Part shown: positions 1 through 8,241 of the stretch, one piece after another
Numbering within the stretch: position 1 is the stretch's first letter
How the letters are laid out: each line of letters starts with the position of its first letter
Assembly (NCBI GenBank): GCA_023399215.1
Contig: JAEWQJ010000031.1
Coordinates: 1 to 64,000 of the forward strand
Source: Methanobacteriota archaeon
GTDB taxonomy: Archaea; Halobacteriota; Methanosarcinia; Methanosarcinales; Methanosarcinaceae
Direction: 5' to 3'
DNA: 64,000 nt
Program-made: the position numbers and the translations under genes
The notes under the pieces: generated by a model
Databases searched by the model: none
What the model was told of the DNA's origin: nothing
The model's input: the letters and a program-made list of their open reading frames with translations, nothing else

Positions 1-737
1 AGAAATAGTTAAAGCAAGAAAATATTACAATCAAGTAAAAGAAATAAAAATAAAAATGTTAGTGTACAACATAAACAAAAATATTATTAACTCATTTTGG
101 CGGAAATTTAGGATTTCTACAAAGCCAAAAATATATTTTTTCCTCGATACTTTCCAAATATGCTCGAAGGAAACTAAACCAGGCCGCCAACAGGAAAAAT
201 ATACTTAAACTAAATTGAATAAGGAATATTTCTTTCTTCGTCTTCGATGGGCCAGTTTCTGACAGTTTTCTTTGATCTATAGTCCTTGATCTGTAGTCCT
301 TGATCTGTAGTCCTTGATCTAATAGTTTACTTGAAAAAATAACTTTAATCCTGAACAGCCCTCCAAAAGAAAAGATCACTTCGATCAAAAGGGTCATTTA
401 AAGAGCTTTTTCTTAAGCAATAAATTACAGGTTTTCGAGATATGAGATTGTTATACATGTATTATGTGAGATTGAATAGAAAAATACAGAAATACGTTTG
501 AATTTGGTTATCCTTGACGGGACAATATGAAAAATATTATAAATATTATGACACTTGAGATGGAAAAGAACTATTGAATATTTAATTAAAGCCGTAGTCT
601 ATTTTTTAATAATAAATTTAAAATGTAGTATAGTTAATAAAATCATATTACATATATTTATTAATAAAATCATATTACCTATATTTATGTTAAACTTCGG
701 CTATGAAAATTTAAGTGCAATTCTGTCTTGAATATAG
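1..737. other. A+T-rich left edge without a supported gene
   Basis: No coding region with recognisable content is seen. A 14-bp tandem repeat (unit TTGATCTGTAGTCC, about 3.4 copies) lies at 272-320, and a roughly 32-bp direct repeat built on AATAAAATCATATTAC lies at about 637-690, just upstream of the methyltransferase gene. A 101-codon open frame on the minus strand (92-397) runs through the 14-bp repeat, matches nothing I recognise and is probably not a gene. Confidence 0.5.
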
Positions 738-754
738 AGAGGAAGTCATAATTT

Positions 755-1864
755 ATGGAGTATATGTTCAAATTCTGCAATTTGCCTGATGACAAGTCAT
801 CAGTAAAAATGGTCAATGAAGCTGCAAGTCGTTTGCACTATAAGCTCAAAGGAATTAATTTAGAGACTTTAGATATCTCAGATTATAACAAAAAATATTT
901 TGGTTCTTTATTAGGAAACTTGCATTCCAATTTGCAAAAATATGCATATATACTTGTATGGTCAATCACAAAAACAGACATACCCTTAAACAAACTTGTT
1001 TTTTTAGATTATGGAGGAGGTTCCGGTATGTTATCCCTCCTCGCAAAAGAATGCAATATTGGAACGGTTATTTACAATGACATTTACGATGTCTCTGCAA
1101 GAGATGCAGAATTAATCGGAAAAGCTATTGGAGATCAAGCTGACTATTATATTCCAGGGGATATTGATGAGGTAATCAACTTTTTAAAGAAGAATTCAAT
1201 TAACTGCAACGCAATAGCCAACTATGACGTTATAGAACACATCTATGATATAGAAGGGTTTCTGAGGAAAATATCTTTGATTTCAAACAATAATTTAAGA
1301 GTTTTTTTTTCCTCTGGAGCAAATCCATATAATCCTTTTATCAAGAAGAAACTCGTAAAAAACCACCATATATGCGAACTCGTAGATCGAGAACAGATAT
1401 TTGGTAGTAAAAAAAGAGATCCTCTTGAAGCATATTCTAAAATTAGACAAAAACTAATAAAAAGTTTAAATCCGAACCTTTCCGAGGATCAAGTTGCTTA
1501 CTTAGTCACTGCTACCAAAGGAATGATTGAATATGACATTAAAAAAGCAGTAAATGAATTTTCAGCCAGTGGAAGCATTACTTTAAAGCAAAAATATCCT
1601 CAATACCCTTCAAATACCTGTGATCCCTACACCGGAAACTGGGCAGAACATTTGATGGATATATATAATTTAAAAAATGTTTTACAGAGTGAGAACTTTC
1701 AAGCTGATATCTGGCGTGGATATTATGGTGACTCAAATACCTTACTAAAGTGTTTAGCAGCTCGATCTTTAAATTTTTTAATTAAAAACTCAGGAAGGCG
1801 TGGATTGGTATTATCTCCATTTTTTACACTTTGTGGAAATATAGCGCCGCCCTCATCCAATTGA
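755..1864 (+). CDS. class I SAM-dependent methyltransferase, substrate unknown
   Basis: This encodes 369 residues. A glycine-rich SAM-binding motif (LDYGGGSGMLSLL) lies near residues 83-95, followed by an acidic strand-2 end (YNDIYD) and a motif-IV-like segment NYDVIEHIYDIEGF, which is typical of class I methyltransferases of the Methyltransf_11/23 type. The start ATG is preceded by GAGAGGAAG at good spacing. About 80 residues precede the fold and about 170 follow it, so this is not a minimal enzyme. There is no partner gene: the next gene is convergent. The family assignment is sound, but nothing in the sequence or the neighbourhood reveals the acceptor. The gene is A+T-rich compared with its housekeeping neighbours, which may indicate an accessory gene. 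Confidence 0.75.
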   Translation: MEYMFKFCNLPDDKSSVKMVNEAASRLHYKLKGINLETLDISDYNKKYFGSLLGNLHSNLQKYAYILVWSITKTDIPLNKLVFLDYGGGSGMLSLLAKECNIGTVIYNDIYDVSARDAELIGKAIGDQADYYIPGDIDEVINFLKKNSINCNAIANYDVIEHIYDIEGFLRKISLISNNNLRVFFSSGANPYNPFIKKKLVKNHHICELVDREQIFGSKKRDPLEAYSKIRQKLIKSLNPNLSEDQVAYLVTATKGMIEYDIKKAVNEFSASGSITLKQKYPQYPSNTCDPYTGNWAEHLMDIYNLKNVLQSENFQADIWRGYYGDSNTLLKCLAARSLNFLIKNSGRRGLVLSPFFTLCGNIAPPSSN

Positions 1865-2006
1865 TCATTAAAAGTCTTGATTTAATGGCTAAAAAGATTT
1901 ATATTATAAATTAAAAAAGTCCAAATCACAAAATTAAGAGGTTCCCTTTGTAATATAAGTTTTTTCACTTAAGTGAGAAGCGTTAAAGACGAAGAAATTC
2001 CTCTTT

Positions 2007-2027
2007 TTGGGGTTTCAAGTTCCCCAA
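2007..2027 (+). terminator. hairpin plus T-tract downstream of the methyltransferase gene
   Basis: TTGGGG and CCCCAA pair around a 9-nt loop, followed by AATTTTACATATTTTT. The hairpin sits about 140 nt after the methyltransferase stop and fits a simple terminator on the plus strand. This is inferred from structure only. Confidence 0.4.
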
Positions 2028-2140
2028 TTTTACATATTTTTAACAACGCGCTCAACATATTGAGATTAAACTAGGGTAAATCAGTCCATGAAAAAACTAA
2101 AACAATTATTCTTGTCCATAATTCAGCCCTCTTGAGCGAA

Positions 2141-2215
2141 GCGAAAAGGTCTCCGTCCTCCCGAGACGGGACTCGGAAAGCGAAAAGGTCTCCGTCCTCC
2201 CGAGACGGGACTCGG
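2141..2215. repeat. 39-bp G+C-rich tandem duplication with nested palindromes
   Basis: Two identical 36-bp copies (2141-2176 and 2180-2215) lie at a 39-bp period. Each contains nested complementary segments (GTCTC with GAGAC, CCGTC with GACGG, CCGAG with CTCGG). The block is far more G+C-rich than the flanking A+T-rich DNA and lies just beyond the 3' end of the minus-strand GTPase gene, so it could form its terminator. A further partial copy, ending near GGGTGACGGAACTCGGG, follows. Confidence 0.7.
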
Positions 2216-2260
2216 GTGACGGAACTCGGGCAGCGGAACTTGAATGGCGACTCGGCTGGA

Positions 2261-3262
2261 TCAGATTGCAGGTTCGGTATCCAGCTCTTCGGAGGACGTT
2301 GAAAGGCTTTTTTCTTCGATCATTTGCATGAGCCTGTTCATAACGTCTTCAATTCCTTCTCCGGTAACTGTGGAAATATTAAATTCCACTTCGTCCAGCT
2401 TCTTGAACTCGGACCTGTCAGCCTTGTTTGCGACTACAAGCAGGGGAAGTTTGAAGTTCTCTCGAATTTCTGCAAGCAGGTGTTTCTGGGCTTCAATTTC
2501 GTATCCACAGCTTTCACTGGGGTCAATCATAAACATCACAACCGCGTCAAGGTAATGAATCGCGGTAATTGCCTGCTTTTCTATATCGTTTCTCTCGGAC
2601 ATCGGGCGGTCAAGAAGTCCTGGAGTATCCATAACCTGATAACGCACACTGTCCCGCATGAAATGCCCGATTGTTACGCCTTTTGTTGTAAATGGATATG
2701 GAGCGACTTCAGGGCTTGCACCTGTAATTTTTGAGACGAAACTCGACTTTCCTACGTTCGGGTAGCCAGCAATTACAATTGTGGGCTCATCCTGCACATC
2801 AGGAAGTTTCCGCAAGATATTTCGGGCTTCGTTCAGAAAGAGAAGATCCTTATTAATTGACTTGATAATCGAAGCAAGCCTTCCAAATGCTTCTTTCCGG
2901 ATAGGCTCCGGAAGATCCGAATTTCTAATTCTCCCAACATAGTTTCTTGAAATCTCATGGATCTTCCTACTGGCCCAGTCCACGGATGCAAGGGACATCT
3001 TGAGTTTTTCTACGCCTACAAGGATGTCTGTGAGTTCATAATAAAATCTGGGTAATTGTTCGAAACTTGGGAATCGCCTGACTATGTTTGCGAGATTATC
3101 CGTCAGAATGTTTGCGGCTGTCAGCAACATGGACTCATTGGCCCTGAATCGGCTTTCCCTGTCTTCTATGGTTTTCCCGGACATAGCTCGCGCTGACCGC
3201 TTAAAGGCTTTATTGATTAATTCCTGGGAAGTGGGAACTGTGTGAATTTTCTCGAAAATCAT
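2261..3262 (-). CDS. Nog1-type (OBG/HflX-superfamily) GTPase
   Basis: This is a 333-residue TRAFAC GTPase. The P-loop GYPNVGKSS lies near residues 166-174, the G3 motif DTPG near 212 and the G4 motif NKAD near 278. A helical N-terminal region of about 160 residues precedes the G domain and corresponds to the NOG1 N-terminal domain. Eukaryotic Nog1 acts in 60S ribosomal subunit assembly, and the much shorter archaeal forms are assumed to act in ribosome assembly by homology. The C-terminal tail is Ser/Glu-rich and variable. The gene is monocistronic, with a TATA box at 3294-3303 only about 35 nt upstream of the ATG, so the leader should be very short. Confidence 0.88.
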   Translation of the reverse strand: MIFEKIHTVPTSQELINKAFKRSARAMSGKTIEDRESRFRANESMLLTAANILTDNLANIVRRFPSFEQLPRFYYELTDILVGVEKLKMSLASVDWASRKIHEISRNYVGRIRNSDLPEPIRKEAFGRLASIIKSINKDLLFLNEARNILRKLPDVQDEPTIVIAGYPNVGKSSFVSKITGASPEVAPYPFTTKGVTIGHFMRDSVRYQVMDTPGLLDRPMSERNDIEKQAITAIHYLDAVVMFMIDPSESCGYEIEAQKHLLAEIRENFKLPLLVVANKADRSEFKKLDEVEFNISTVTGEGIEDVMNRLMQMIEEKSLSTSSEELDTEPAI

Positions 3263-3293
3263 TATGTTCTAACCCTCTGGGGACTCTGCTAAG

Positions 3294-3303
3294 TTATATA
3301 AAC
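3294..3303 (-). promoter_or_regulatory. TATA box of the Nog1-type gene
   Basis: Read on the minus strand the sequence is GTTTATATAA, a canonical archaeal TATA element about 35 nt before the ATG at 3262. Transcription would begin roughly 10 nt upstream of the start codon. Confidence 0.5.
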
Positions 3304-3621
3304 GTTATTATAAATGAAGAATTTCAACAAAATAAATTCGCAAGGGAGAGTCTCGCAGAGATTCCTGAAGGCTATTCCCTGAGAGAAAATTTATTACTCG
3401 GTTTTGAATTTATACTTATATGCTGGTGATAAACTCTGATCTAAAATGAAAAACCAGGTAAATATTTAAAGCAGAACCGGACTGTATTTATATTTGTAAT
3501 CTTAATTTGTAATAAGATTTATAATCATTAATTATGGTAAATATATGCGTCAGCTTACATTATCTATTTATCGATTTTGTACATCATTCTTATAAAGGTA
3601 TATGAAACTAATGGTGGTAAT

Positions 3622-4497
3622 ATGGAACTTACTCCAATTCAAAAAGACATTATTATTGCATTAATCAACCTTCAGCGGCAAAAGGACCGGGCAATCAAGG
3701 GAGAAGAAATAGCCGAGGTAATCAAGCGTAATCCTGGGACTATCCGCAATCAGATGCAGTTATTAAAAGCACTTGGGCTTGTAGAGGGAGTGCCCGGGCC
3801 AAAAGGAGGTTATAAATCCACAGGAGCAGCATATGACGCATTAAGAATCCAACAGTTGAAAAATGAGTCTGTGGTTCCCCTTTACAGAAACAATGCGTTA
3901 GTTAATGGGGCTACTGCTGCCGATATTAGTTTTACTACGGTCCGGAGTCCTGATGCCTGTAGCGGAGTCGTCCGCGTAATCGGAAATACAAAAGATTTCA
4001 TAATGGACGATAAGCTTCAGGTAGGCCCTACACCTGTAAACCGTTTGATAATACGTGGAGAAGTCACAGGAAGGGATGATACTAACAATTCAATTTTGTT
4101 CAATATTACGGAAATGATTTCACTCCCTAAAAAGCATGTCAAACATTATATGAAGTATCCTCCTTTGCTTGTAAATCTCAATGCAAGTATCCAGGAAGCA
4201 ACGAGGCTTTTTATCCGGAATAATGTTCATGGAGCTCCTGTAGATGATAAAGGAAAAATCGTAGGAATTGTTACCTACACCGATATTGCCCATGCTATTG
4301 CTCAGGGAAAACCCAACGTAAAAGTTAAAGATATCATGACAAAAGAACTTATCACGGTTGATGGGGATATGCAGCTATATGACGTTGTAAAATTATTCCA
4401 TAAGTATAACGTAGGCCGGCTCGTAGTAACCATTAATGGCGTGCCCAAAGGCACACTGTCAAAAACCGATGTCCTGAATGAACTGGCAATATATTAA
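3622..4497 (+). CDS. HTH regulator with C-terminal CBS domain pair
   Basis: This 291-residue protein has an N-terminal winged-helix domain (about residues 1-70, with segments EEIAEVIKRNPGTIRNQM and LLKALGLVEG). A central beta-rich linker domain follows, then two CBS motifs (about 175-230 and 235-290), which usually bind adenine nucleotides or SAM. A reading with an upstream TTG at 3577 is possible. The ATG at 3622 is preferred because GGTGGT stands 3 nt before it and because the wing-helix begins there. The likely role is a ligand-responsive transcriptional regulator of unknown target. It is transcribed alone and converges on hisE. Confidence 0.85.
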   Translation: MELTPIQKDIIIALINLQRQKDRAIKGEEIAEVIKRNPGTIRNQMQLLKALGLVEGVPGPKGGYKSTGAAYDALRIQQLKNESVVPLYRNNALVNGATAADISFTTVRSPDACSGVVRVIGNTKDFIMDDKLQVGPTPVNRLIIRGEVTGRDDTNNSILFNITEMISLPKKHVKHYMKYPPLLVNLNASIQEATRLFIRNNVHGAPVDDKGKIVGIVTYTDIAHAIAQGKPNVKVKDIMTKELITVDGDMQLYDVVKLFHKYNVGRLVVTINGVPKGTLSKTDVLNELAIY

Positions 4498-4606
4498 AAA
4501 ATTATTTTTTTGTGACTCTTTTTATGAAAAAAAGTTAGTTAAAGTTAGTAAAAGCAACTGGAAAAAACTCGATGTTCATAAAATATCGAATTATCCGGGT
4601 TTTCAA

Positions 4607-4630
4607 ACCAGGAGGTAAAAACCTCCAGGT
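4607..4630 (-). terminator. hairpin downstream of hisE
   Basis: A 10-bp stem with one mismatch (ACCAGGAGGT pairing with ACCTCCAGGT) has a 4-nt A loop. It begins 3 nt beyond the hisE stop on the minus strand and is a likely 3' end of the hacA-hisE transcript, though the following T-tract is weak. Confidence 0.5.
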
Positions 4631-4632
4631 CT

Positions 4633-4947
4633 TCAATCCCTTTTCATGCTTTCATGTCGGGCACTGAGCTCGGCTGCGATTTCATCAAGGGTAACATTAT
4701 TTGCCGCAAGCATTACCAGAAGATGGAAAATAAGGTCTGAACTTTCAGAAACGATTTCTTCATGGTTTTCGTTCCTGACTGCAAGGATTGTTTCAATTGA
4801 CTCCTCACCTACTTTTTCAAGAATCTTATTCATACCTTTTCGATGGTTCAAAAGCTTGCAGACGTATGAGCGCTCGTCATAGTTCTGTTTTCGGTCTAGT
4901 ATGATTTCATATACCCTGTTTAAGATTGATAGGTCAGCATCCGGCAT
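4633..4947 (-). CDS. hisE: phosphoribosyl-ATP pyrophosphatase
   Basis: This 104-residue protein is HisE, an all-alpha NTP pyrophosphatase of the MazG fold that hydrolyses phosphoribosyl-ATP to phosphoribosyl-AMP in step 2 of histidine synthesis. The diagnostic acidic metal-binding motif KVGEESIETILA lies around residues 45-56, and a second helix carries SSDLIFHLLVML. The length is normal for stand-alone archaeal HisE. The ATG follows AGGTG at suitable spacing. It lies 86 nt downstream of the dehydratase gene on the same strand and may be cotranscribed with it. No other his gene is nearby, as expected from the dispersed his genes of methanogens. Confidence 0.95.
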   Translation of the reverse strand: MPDADLSILNRVYEIILDRKQNYDERSYVCKLLNHRKGMNKILEKVGEESIETILAVRNENHEEIVSESSDLIFHLLVMLAANNVTLDEIAAELSARHESMKRD

Positions 4948-5033
4948 TTTAACACCTGTTTAATTAACACGGACAAACATTTTTAAAAATTCAAATAGAG
5001 AAAAAGTATCCAAAAAAGTAAAAACAGGAAATT

Positions 5034-6329
5034 TTAAACTTTCCTTGGATCAGTGATTTCTCCGGTAAGGGCTGATGCTCCTGCAGTCGCAGGGGAAGAC
5101 AGATATACAAAAGATTCGGGACTGCCTTCTCTGCCCTTGAAGTTACGATTCGAGGTTGCAAGGCCCACTTCACCTGCACCAAGCAAGCCGAAAGAGCCAC
5201 CCATACATGGTCCGCAGCACGGTGATTCTACGATTGCACCTGCATTCATGAGCTTTTCTATATACCCGGCTTTCAAGAGTTTCAGGTACTCGGTCCTTGA
5301 AGCAGGAACTACAAGCAGGCGAACACCCTTGGCTACTGGCTCATCGCCCATAATGTCAGCCATGAGTTTAATATCTTCGAATCTGCCGTTCGTGCAGGAA
5401 CCCACAAAGATCTGGTCAAGTTTCGTACCCTCTACCTCGGTTACGGGTTTTACGTTATCCACATGGTGAGGGCAGGCTACCTGAGGCTCCAGGTCAGATA
5501 TGTCGTAGTGCTTGATTCCCGCATATGTTGCATCTTCATCGGATTTCCAATAGGGGTCAAACTCGTAATACATAATCCGCTCTTTGAGGTATTTTGCAGT
5601 TATTTCATCGGCTTCGATGATTCCTGCCTTTCCACCCATCTCGATTGCCATATTGGACATAGTCATGCGTTCGGGGATCGAGAGAGAGTGAATTGTTGAG
5701 CCACCAAACTCGGCTGCCATATACCTGGCACCTTCTACCCCAACATCGCCTATCAGGTGGAGAATAAGGTCTTTTGAGTAAACGCGTCTTGGAAGAGTTC
5801 CTTCTACTTCAAAGCGGAAAGTTTCAGGTACCTTGAACCAGAGTTTGCCAGTGGCAAAAACGGCAGCCATATCAGTAGACCCTATACCTGTAGAAAACGC
5901 TCCCAGAGCACCATAAGCACACGTATGCGAATCCGAGCCAACGATAAGGTTTCCTGGCAGCACGTGCCCTTTTTCGGGAAGAACCTGATGGCAAACTCCT
6001 TCATATACATCATAATTTAAAATGCCCTGTTCTTCAGCAAACTCTCGAAGCATAATATGATTTGCTGTGGCGTTAATAGAATCTGCAGGAACCTGGTGGT
6101 CGAATACGATCACTATTTTTGCAGGATCCCATACTTTTTTTTCTTCTCTGTCCTTCATTATCTCGTAAAAGCCTTTAATTGCCAGAGGACCTGTAATGTC
6201 GTGAGTCATTGCCAGGTCTATATTTGCCAGCACGAAATCACCGGCTTTTACGGGACTTCCGGAGGCCTTCGAAAATATCTTTTCCGAAACGGTCATCGGA
6301 CGATTTTCATTACCAGACATCCCGGTCAT
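5034..6329 (-). CDS. hacA: aconitase-family large subunit (homoaconitase / isopropylmalate dehydratase)
   Basis: This 431-residue LeuC/HacA-type large subunit carries the [4Fe-4S] ligands in VGSCTNGR and SPCCGPCMGGSFG, and the substrate motif VGSDSHTCAYGALG. In methanogens such subunits pair with a separate small LeuD-like subunit. One paralogue serves leucine and isoleucine synthesis and the other serves 2-oxosuberate (coenzyme B) synthesis. The sequence alone does not separate the two, and no small-subunit gene is adjacent. An AksA homocitrate synthase elsewhere in the window (40.2 kb) makes the coenzyme B role attractive but not proven. The start is uncertain: ATGs at 6329, 6320 and 6296 are in frame and none has a strong RBS. 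Confidence 0.85.
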   Translation of the reverse strand: MTGMSGNENRPMTVSEKIFSKASGSPVKAGDFVLANIDLAMTHDITGPLAIKGFYEIMKDREEKKVWDPAKIVIVFDHQVPADSINATANHIMLREFAEEQGILNYDVYEGVCHQVLPEKGHVLPGNLIVGSDSHTCAYGALGAFSTGIGSTDMAAVFATGKLWFKVPETFRFEVEGTLPRRVYSKDLILHLIGDVGVEGARYMAAEFGGSTIHSLSIPERMTMSNMAIEMGGKAGIIEADEITAKYLKERIMYYEFDPYWKSDEDATYAGIKHYDISDLEPQVACPHHVDNVKPVTEVEGTKLDQIFVGSCTNGRFEDIKLMADIMGDEPVAKGVRLLVVPASRTEYLKLLKAGYIEKLMNAGAIVESPCCGPCMGGSFGLLGAGEVGLATSNRNFKGREGSPESFVYLSSPATAGASALTGEITDPRKV

Positions 6330-6480
6330 GGGGAATAACTGGCTCTTTCTAATAAATAAACTTAATTGATGATGCGGGTCGTCGAGGATTAAAAAAATCT
6401 TCCAGACTTATGTAAAAACGGAGTTAGTTAAAATAAAAGCATCTTAACCGGTAAAATTGAAGGTTTGCCAATTCTTACTT

Positions 6481-7314
6481 TTAACCACTAATTTCGTTAC
6501 TTCCTCTGCTGTCGTGAACTATACAGGTAAGTGTGCCATTTTCCTGGCTTTTTTTTGCAAGCTCGAGGCCTTTTTCCCCTCTCCTGAAGTCCACAAAATT
6601 CTCATACAGGTCAAGTGTGTCCTCAAGCTCTGAAATATATCTGAAGAGAAGACCCTCTGCCATTTTTTGGCTGTCTTCTATAGATATCGGGAATCCAAGA
6701 CCTTCACATTCGCAGGTCTGTAATCTCAGTCCTTCTATATAAAAAGGATAAGTGCTACAGAGCATAGGGCGCACTGGGTAGATCCGGCATTTGTACTTAT
6801 CTTTTTCAAGAAAAATACAGTCTCCGTTTCTCTTTCGTCTAAGGATCCATCCAAAGGCATGAATCTTTCCCTCAAAATCGATACAATCCTTAAGAGATTC
6901 AAGAAGTTCTGGAGAAAAAGACTCTTCATTTTCCTCCGATGCTCTTAATGAAGTTTCTGGATATTCTTCCCCCGATTCCTCTGCCCCATCCTGGATAGGG
7001 CCCTCAGTCACAAACGGTCCTGCAACCTCCAGTTTTGAGAGGTCTGTATATTCCCGGATTCTTTCAATTTCGGAAGGAATCACCGCTACCCTGTTGTCCC
7101 CGAAAGCCCGCCGGCAGCATTTTCCACAGTTCTGGCAGGAGAAACCGATTTTCTGGATTTCAGATGCAAGGTTTTCGGGGTCAAGTTTGCGAGCCATTTC
7201 TATTTCTTTCTTGAGACCGGCAATAAGAAGTCGCTGATAACTTGTTTTTTCTGGCTCTGGCTTATTGCCTGTGCTGGAAGCTTCCATGTAAATACTCGTG
7301 CCCTGCTGGTACAT
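6481..7314 (-). CDS. YkgJ-family cysteine-cluster protein
   Basis: This 277-residue protein belongs to the YkgJ (CxxCxxCC) family of putative Fe-S or Zn proteins. The first cluster, SCQNCGKCCRRAFG, lies in the N-terminal third. The second, CIFLEKDKYKCRIYPVRPM with LCSTYPF downstream, lies after the middle, and an extra CEC pair follows. Between them is an acidic, Ser/Glu-rich insertion of about 40 residues (around 100-140) unlike the compact family core. The start is not secure: a TTG at 7317, ATG at 7314 and ATG at 7287 are all in frame without a good RBS. No biochemical role is established. The gene is divergent from the HTH-ACT gene. Confidence 0.8.
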   Translation of the reverse strand: MYQQGTSIYMEASSTGNKPEPEKTSYQRLLIAGLKKEIEMARKLDPENLASEIQKIGFSCQNCGKCCRRAFGDNRVAVIPSEIERIREYTDLSKLEVAGPFVTEGPIQDGAEESGEEYPETSLRASEENEESFSPELLESLKDCIDFEGKIHAFGWILRRKRNGDCIFLEKDKYKCRIYPVRPMLCSTYPFYIEGLRLQTCECEGLGFPISIEDSQKMAEGLLFRYISELEDTLDLYENFVDFRRGEKGLELAKKSQENGTLTCIVHDSRGSNEISG

Positions 7315-7405
7315 CAAATTAACGCAAGCTGCAATTGACGCCAGGAATATTCGGTAATCTCATCCCGAAGACCCTTTACCCTGCTGGCAATGGATCGTAA
7401 TAAGA

Positions 7406-7416
7406 AACTATATATC
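7406..7416 (+). promoter_or_regulatory. TATA box giving a near-leaderless transcript
   Basis: AACTATATATC stands about 33 nt before the ATG at 7445, and no Shine-Dalgarno sequence is present between them. With normal archaeal spacing, transcription would start only a few nucleotides before the ATG. Confidence 0.45.
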
Positions 7417-7444
7417 AGGGAACCCGGTTTAAACTTAAGTTTAT

Positions 7445-7948
7445 ATGTGGCAGACATTACTCAAAAAGTTTGAAAAATATCCTGCACAGGCAAAAGTGCT
7501 TAAATTGCTCTTCGAACGCGGGTTTCAGGTAAATAAAGAAGGAAAGGTTACCTCTGGAAGTATTGAGATCGCACATACCCAGCTTGCAAAAGAAGCAGGC
7601 GTTGACCGGCGAGTAGTCGACGCAACTACAAAGACCATTATTTCAGACGAGCTTCTGAGCAGAATCTTCAGAAATGTTCATTCCATCCCCTTTCTCAGAG
7701 ATGTAGCTCCTTCTCTTGGTCTGGGAGTAATCATTATTATCCCGGAAGATGCCGCTGACGTGGGCATCCTTGCGGAGGTTGCAGGCCTGATCTCAGGAAG
7801 CAAAGTAAGCATCCGCCAAGCTGTCTCAGATGACCCCTATTTAACTGATAATCCAAGACTTACAATCATTACCGACAAGAAAGTGCCTGGAGAACTTGTG
7901 GACAAAATCCTCAAACTGCCCTCAGTCAAAGGAGTAAGCATTTACTGA
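7445..7948 (+). CDS. HTH regulator with C-terminal ACT-like domain
   Basis: This 167-residue protein fits the archaeal family annotated as regulator of amino acid metabolism with an ACT domain (COG2150 type). Residues 1-75 form a winged helix (AHTQLAKEAGVDRRVVDATT is the probable recognition region). Residues about 90-167 form an ACT-like fold (LGVIIIIPEDAADVGILAEV, then SIRQAVSDDP, then LPSVKGVSIY). ACT domains bind amino acids, so a ligand-gated regulator is likely, but the ligand and targets are unknown. There is no RBS before the ATG, and a TATA box about 33 nt upstream suggests a leaderless message. It stands alone, divergent from the YkgJ-type gene. Confidence 0.8.
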   Translation: MWQTLLKKFEKYPAQAKVLKLLFERGFQVNKEGKVTSGSIEIAHTQLAKEAGVDRRVVDATTKTIISDELLSRIFRNVHSIPFLRDVAPSLGLGVIIIIPEDAADVGILAEVAGLISGSKVSIRQAVSDDPYLTDNPRLTIITDKKVPGELVDKILKLPSVKGVSIY

Positions 7949-8053
7949 ATCTTCTACCAGAAATTATGATTCCCTAAACAAAGTGGAAGTGAGATAAGAA
8001 ACTTCACTTAAGAGACTGTTTTTCAATTGAGATACATTCTTTCCTTGAGTATT

Positions 8054-8241
8054 AACTTTGAATATTAACTTTGAATATTGACTGTGAACATTAACTGTGT
8101 ATTAACTTTGAATATTAACTGTGTATTAACTTTGAATGTTAACTGTGTATTAACTTTGAATATTAACTGTGTATTAACTTTGAATGTTAACTGTGTATTA
8201 ACTTTGAATGTTAACTGTGTATTAACTTTGAATATTAACTT
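8054..8241. repeat. 24-bp perfect tandem array
   Basis: Five perfect-length 24-bp units (ATTAACTTTGAATATTAACT plus GTGT, with A/G variation at one position) run from 8101 to 8220, with degenerate copies either side. The array abuts the stop codon of the minus-strand PKD protein gene. It has no unique spacers, so it is not CRISPR. It creates two meaningless open frames of 8-residue repeats, one on each strand. Confidence 0.9.

Noticed and set aside
92..397. 101-codon minus-strand frame
   Set aside because: It runs through a 14-bp tandem repeat, has no recognisable domain, and no RBS is evident.
8054..8241. CRISPR-like array of 24-bp repeats
   Set aside because: Units are directly adjacent with no unique spacers, and there is no leader or cas gene.
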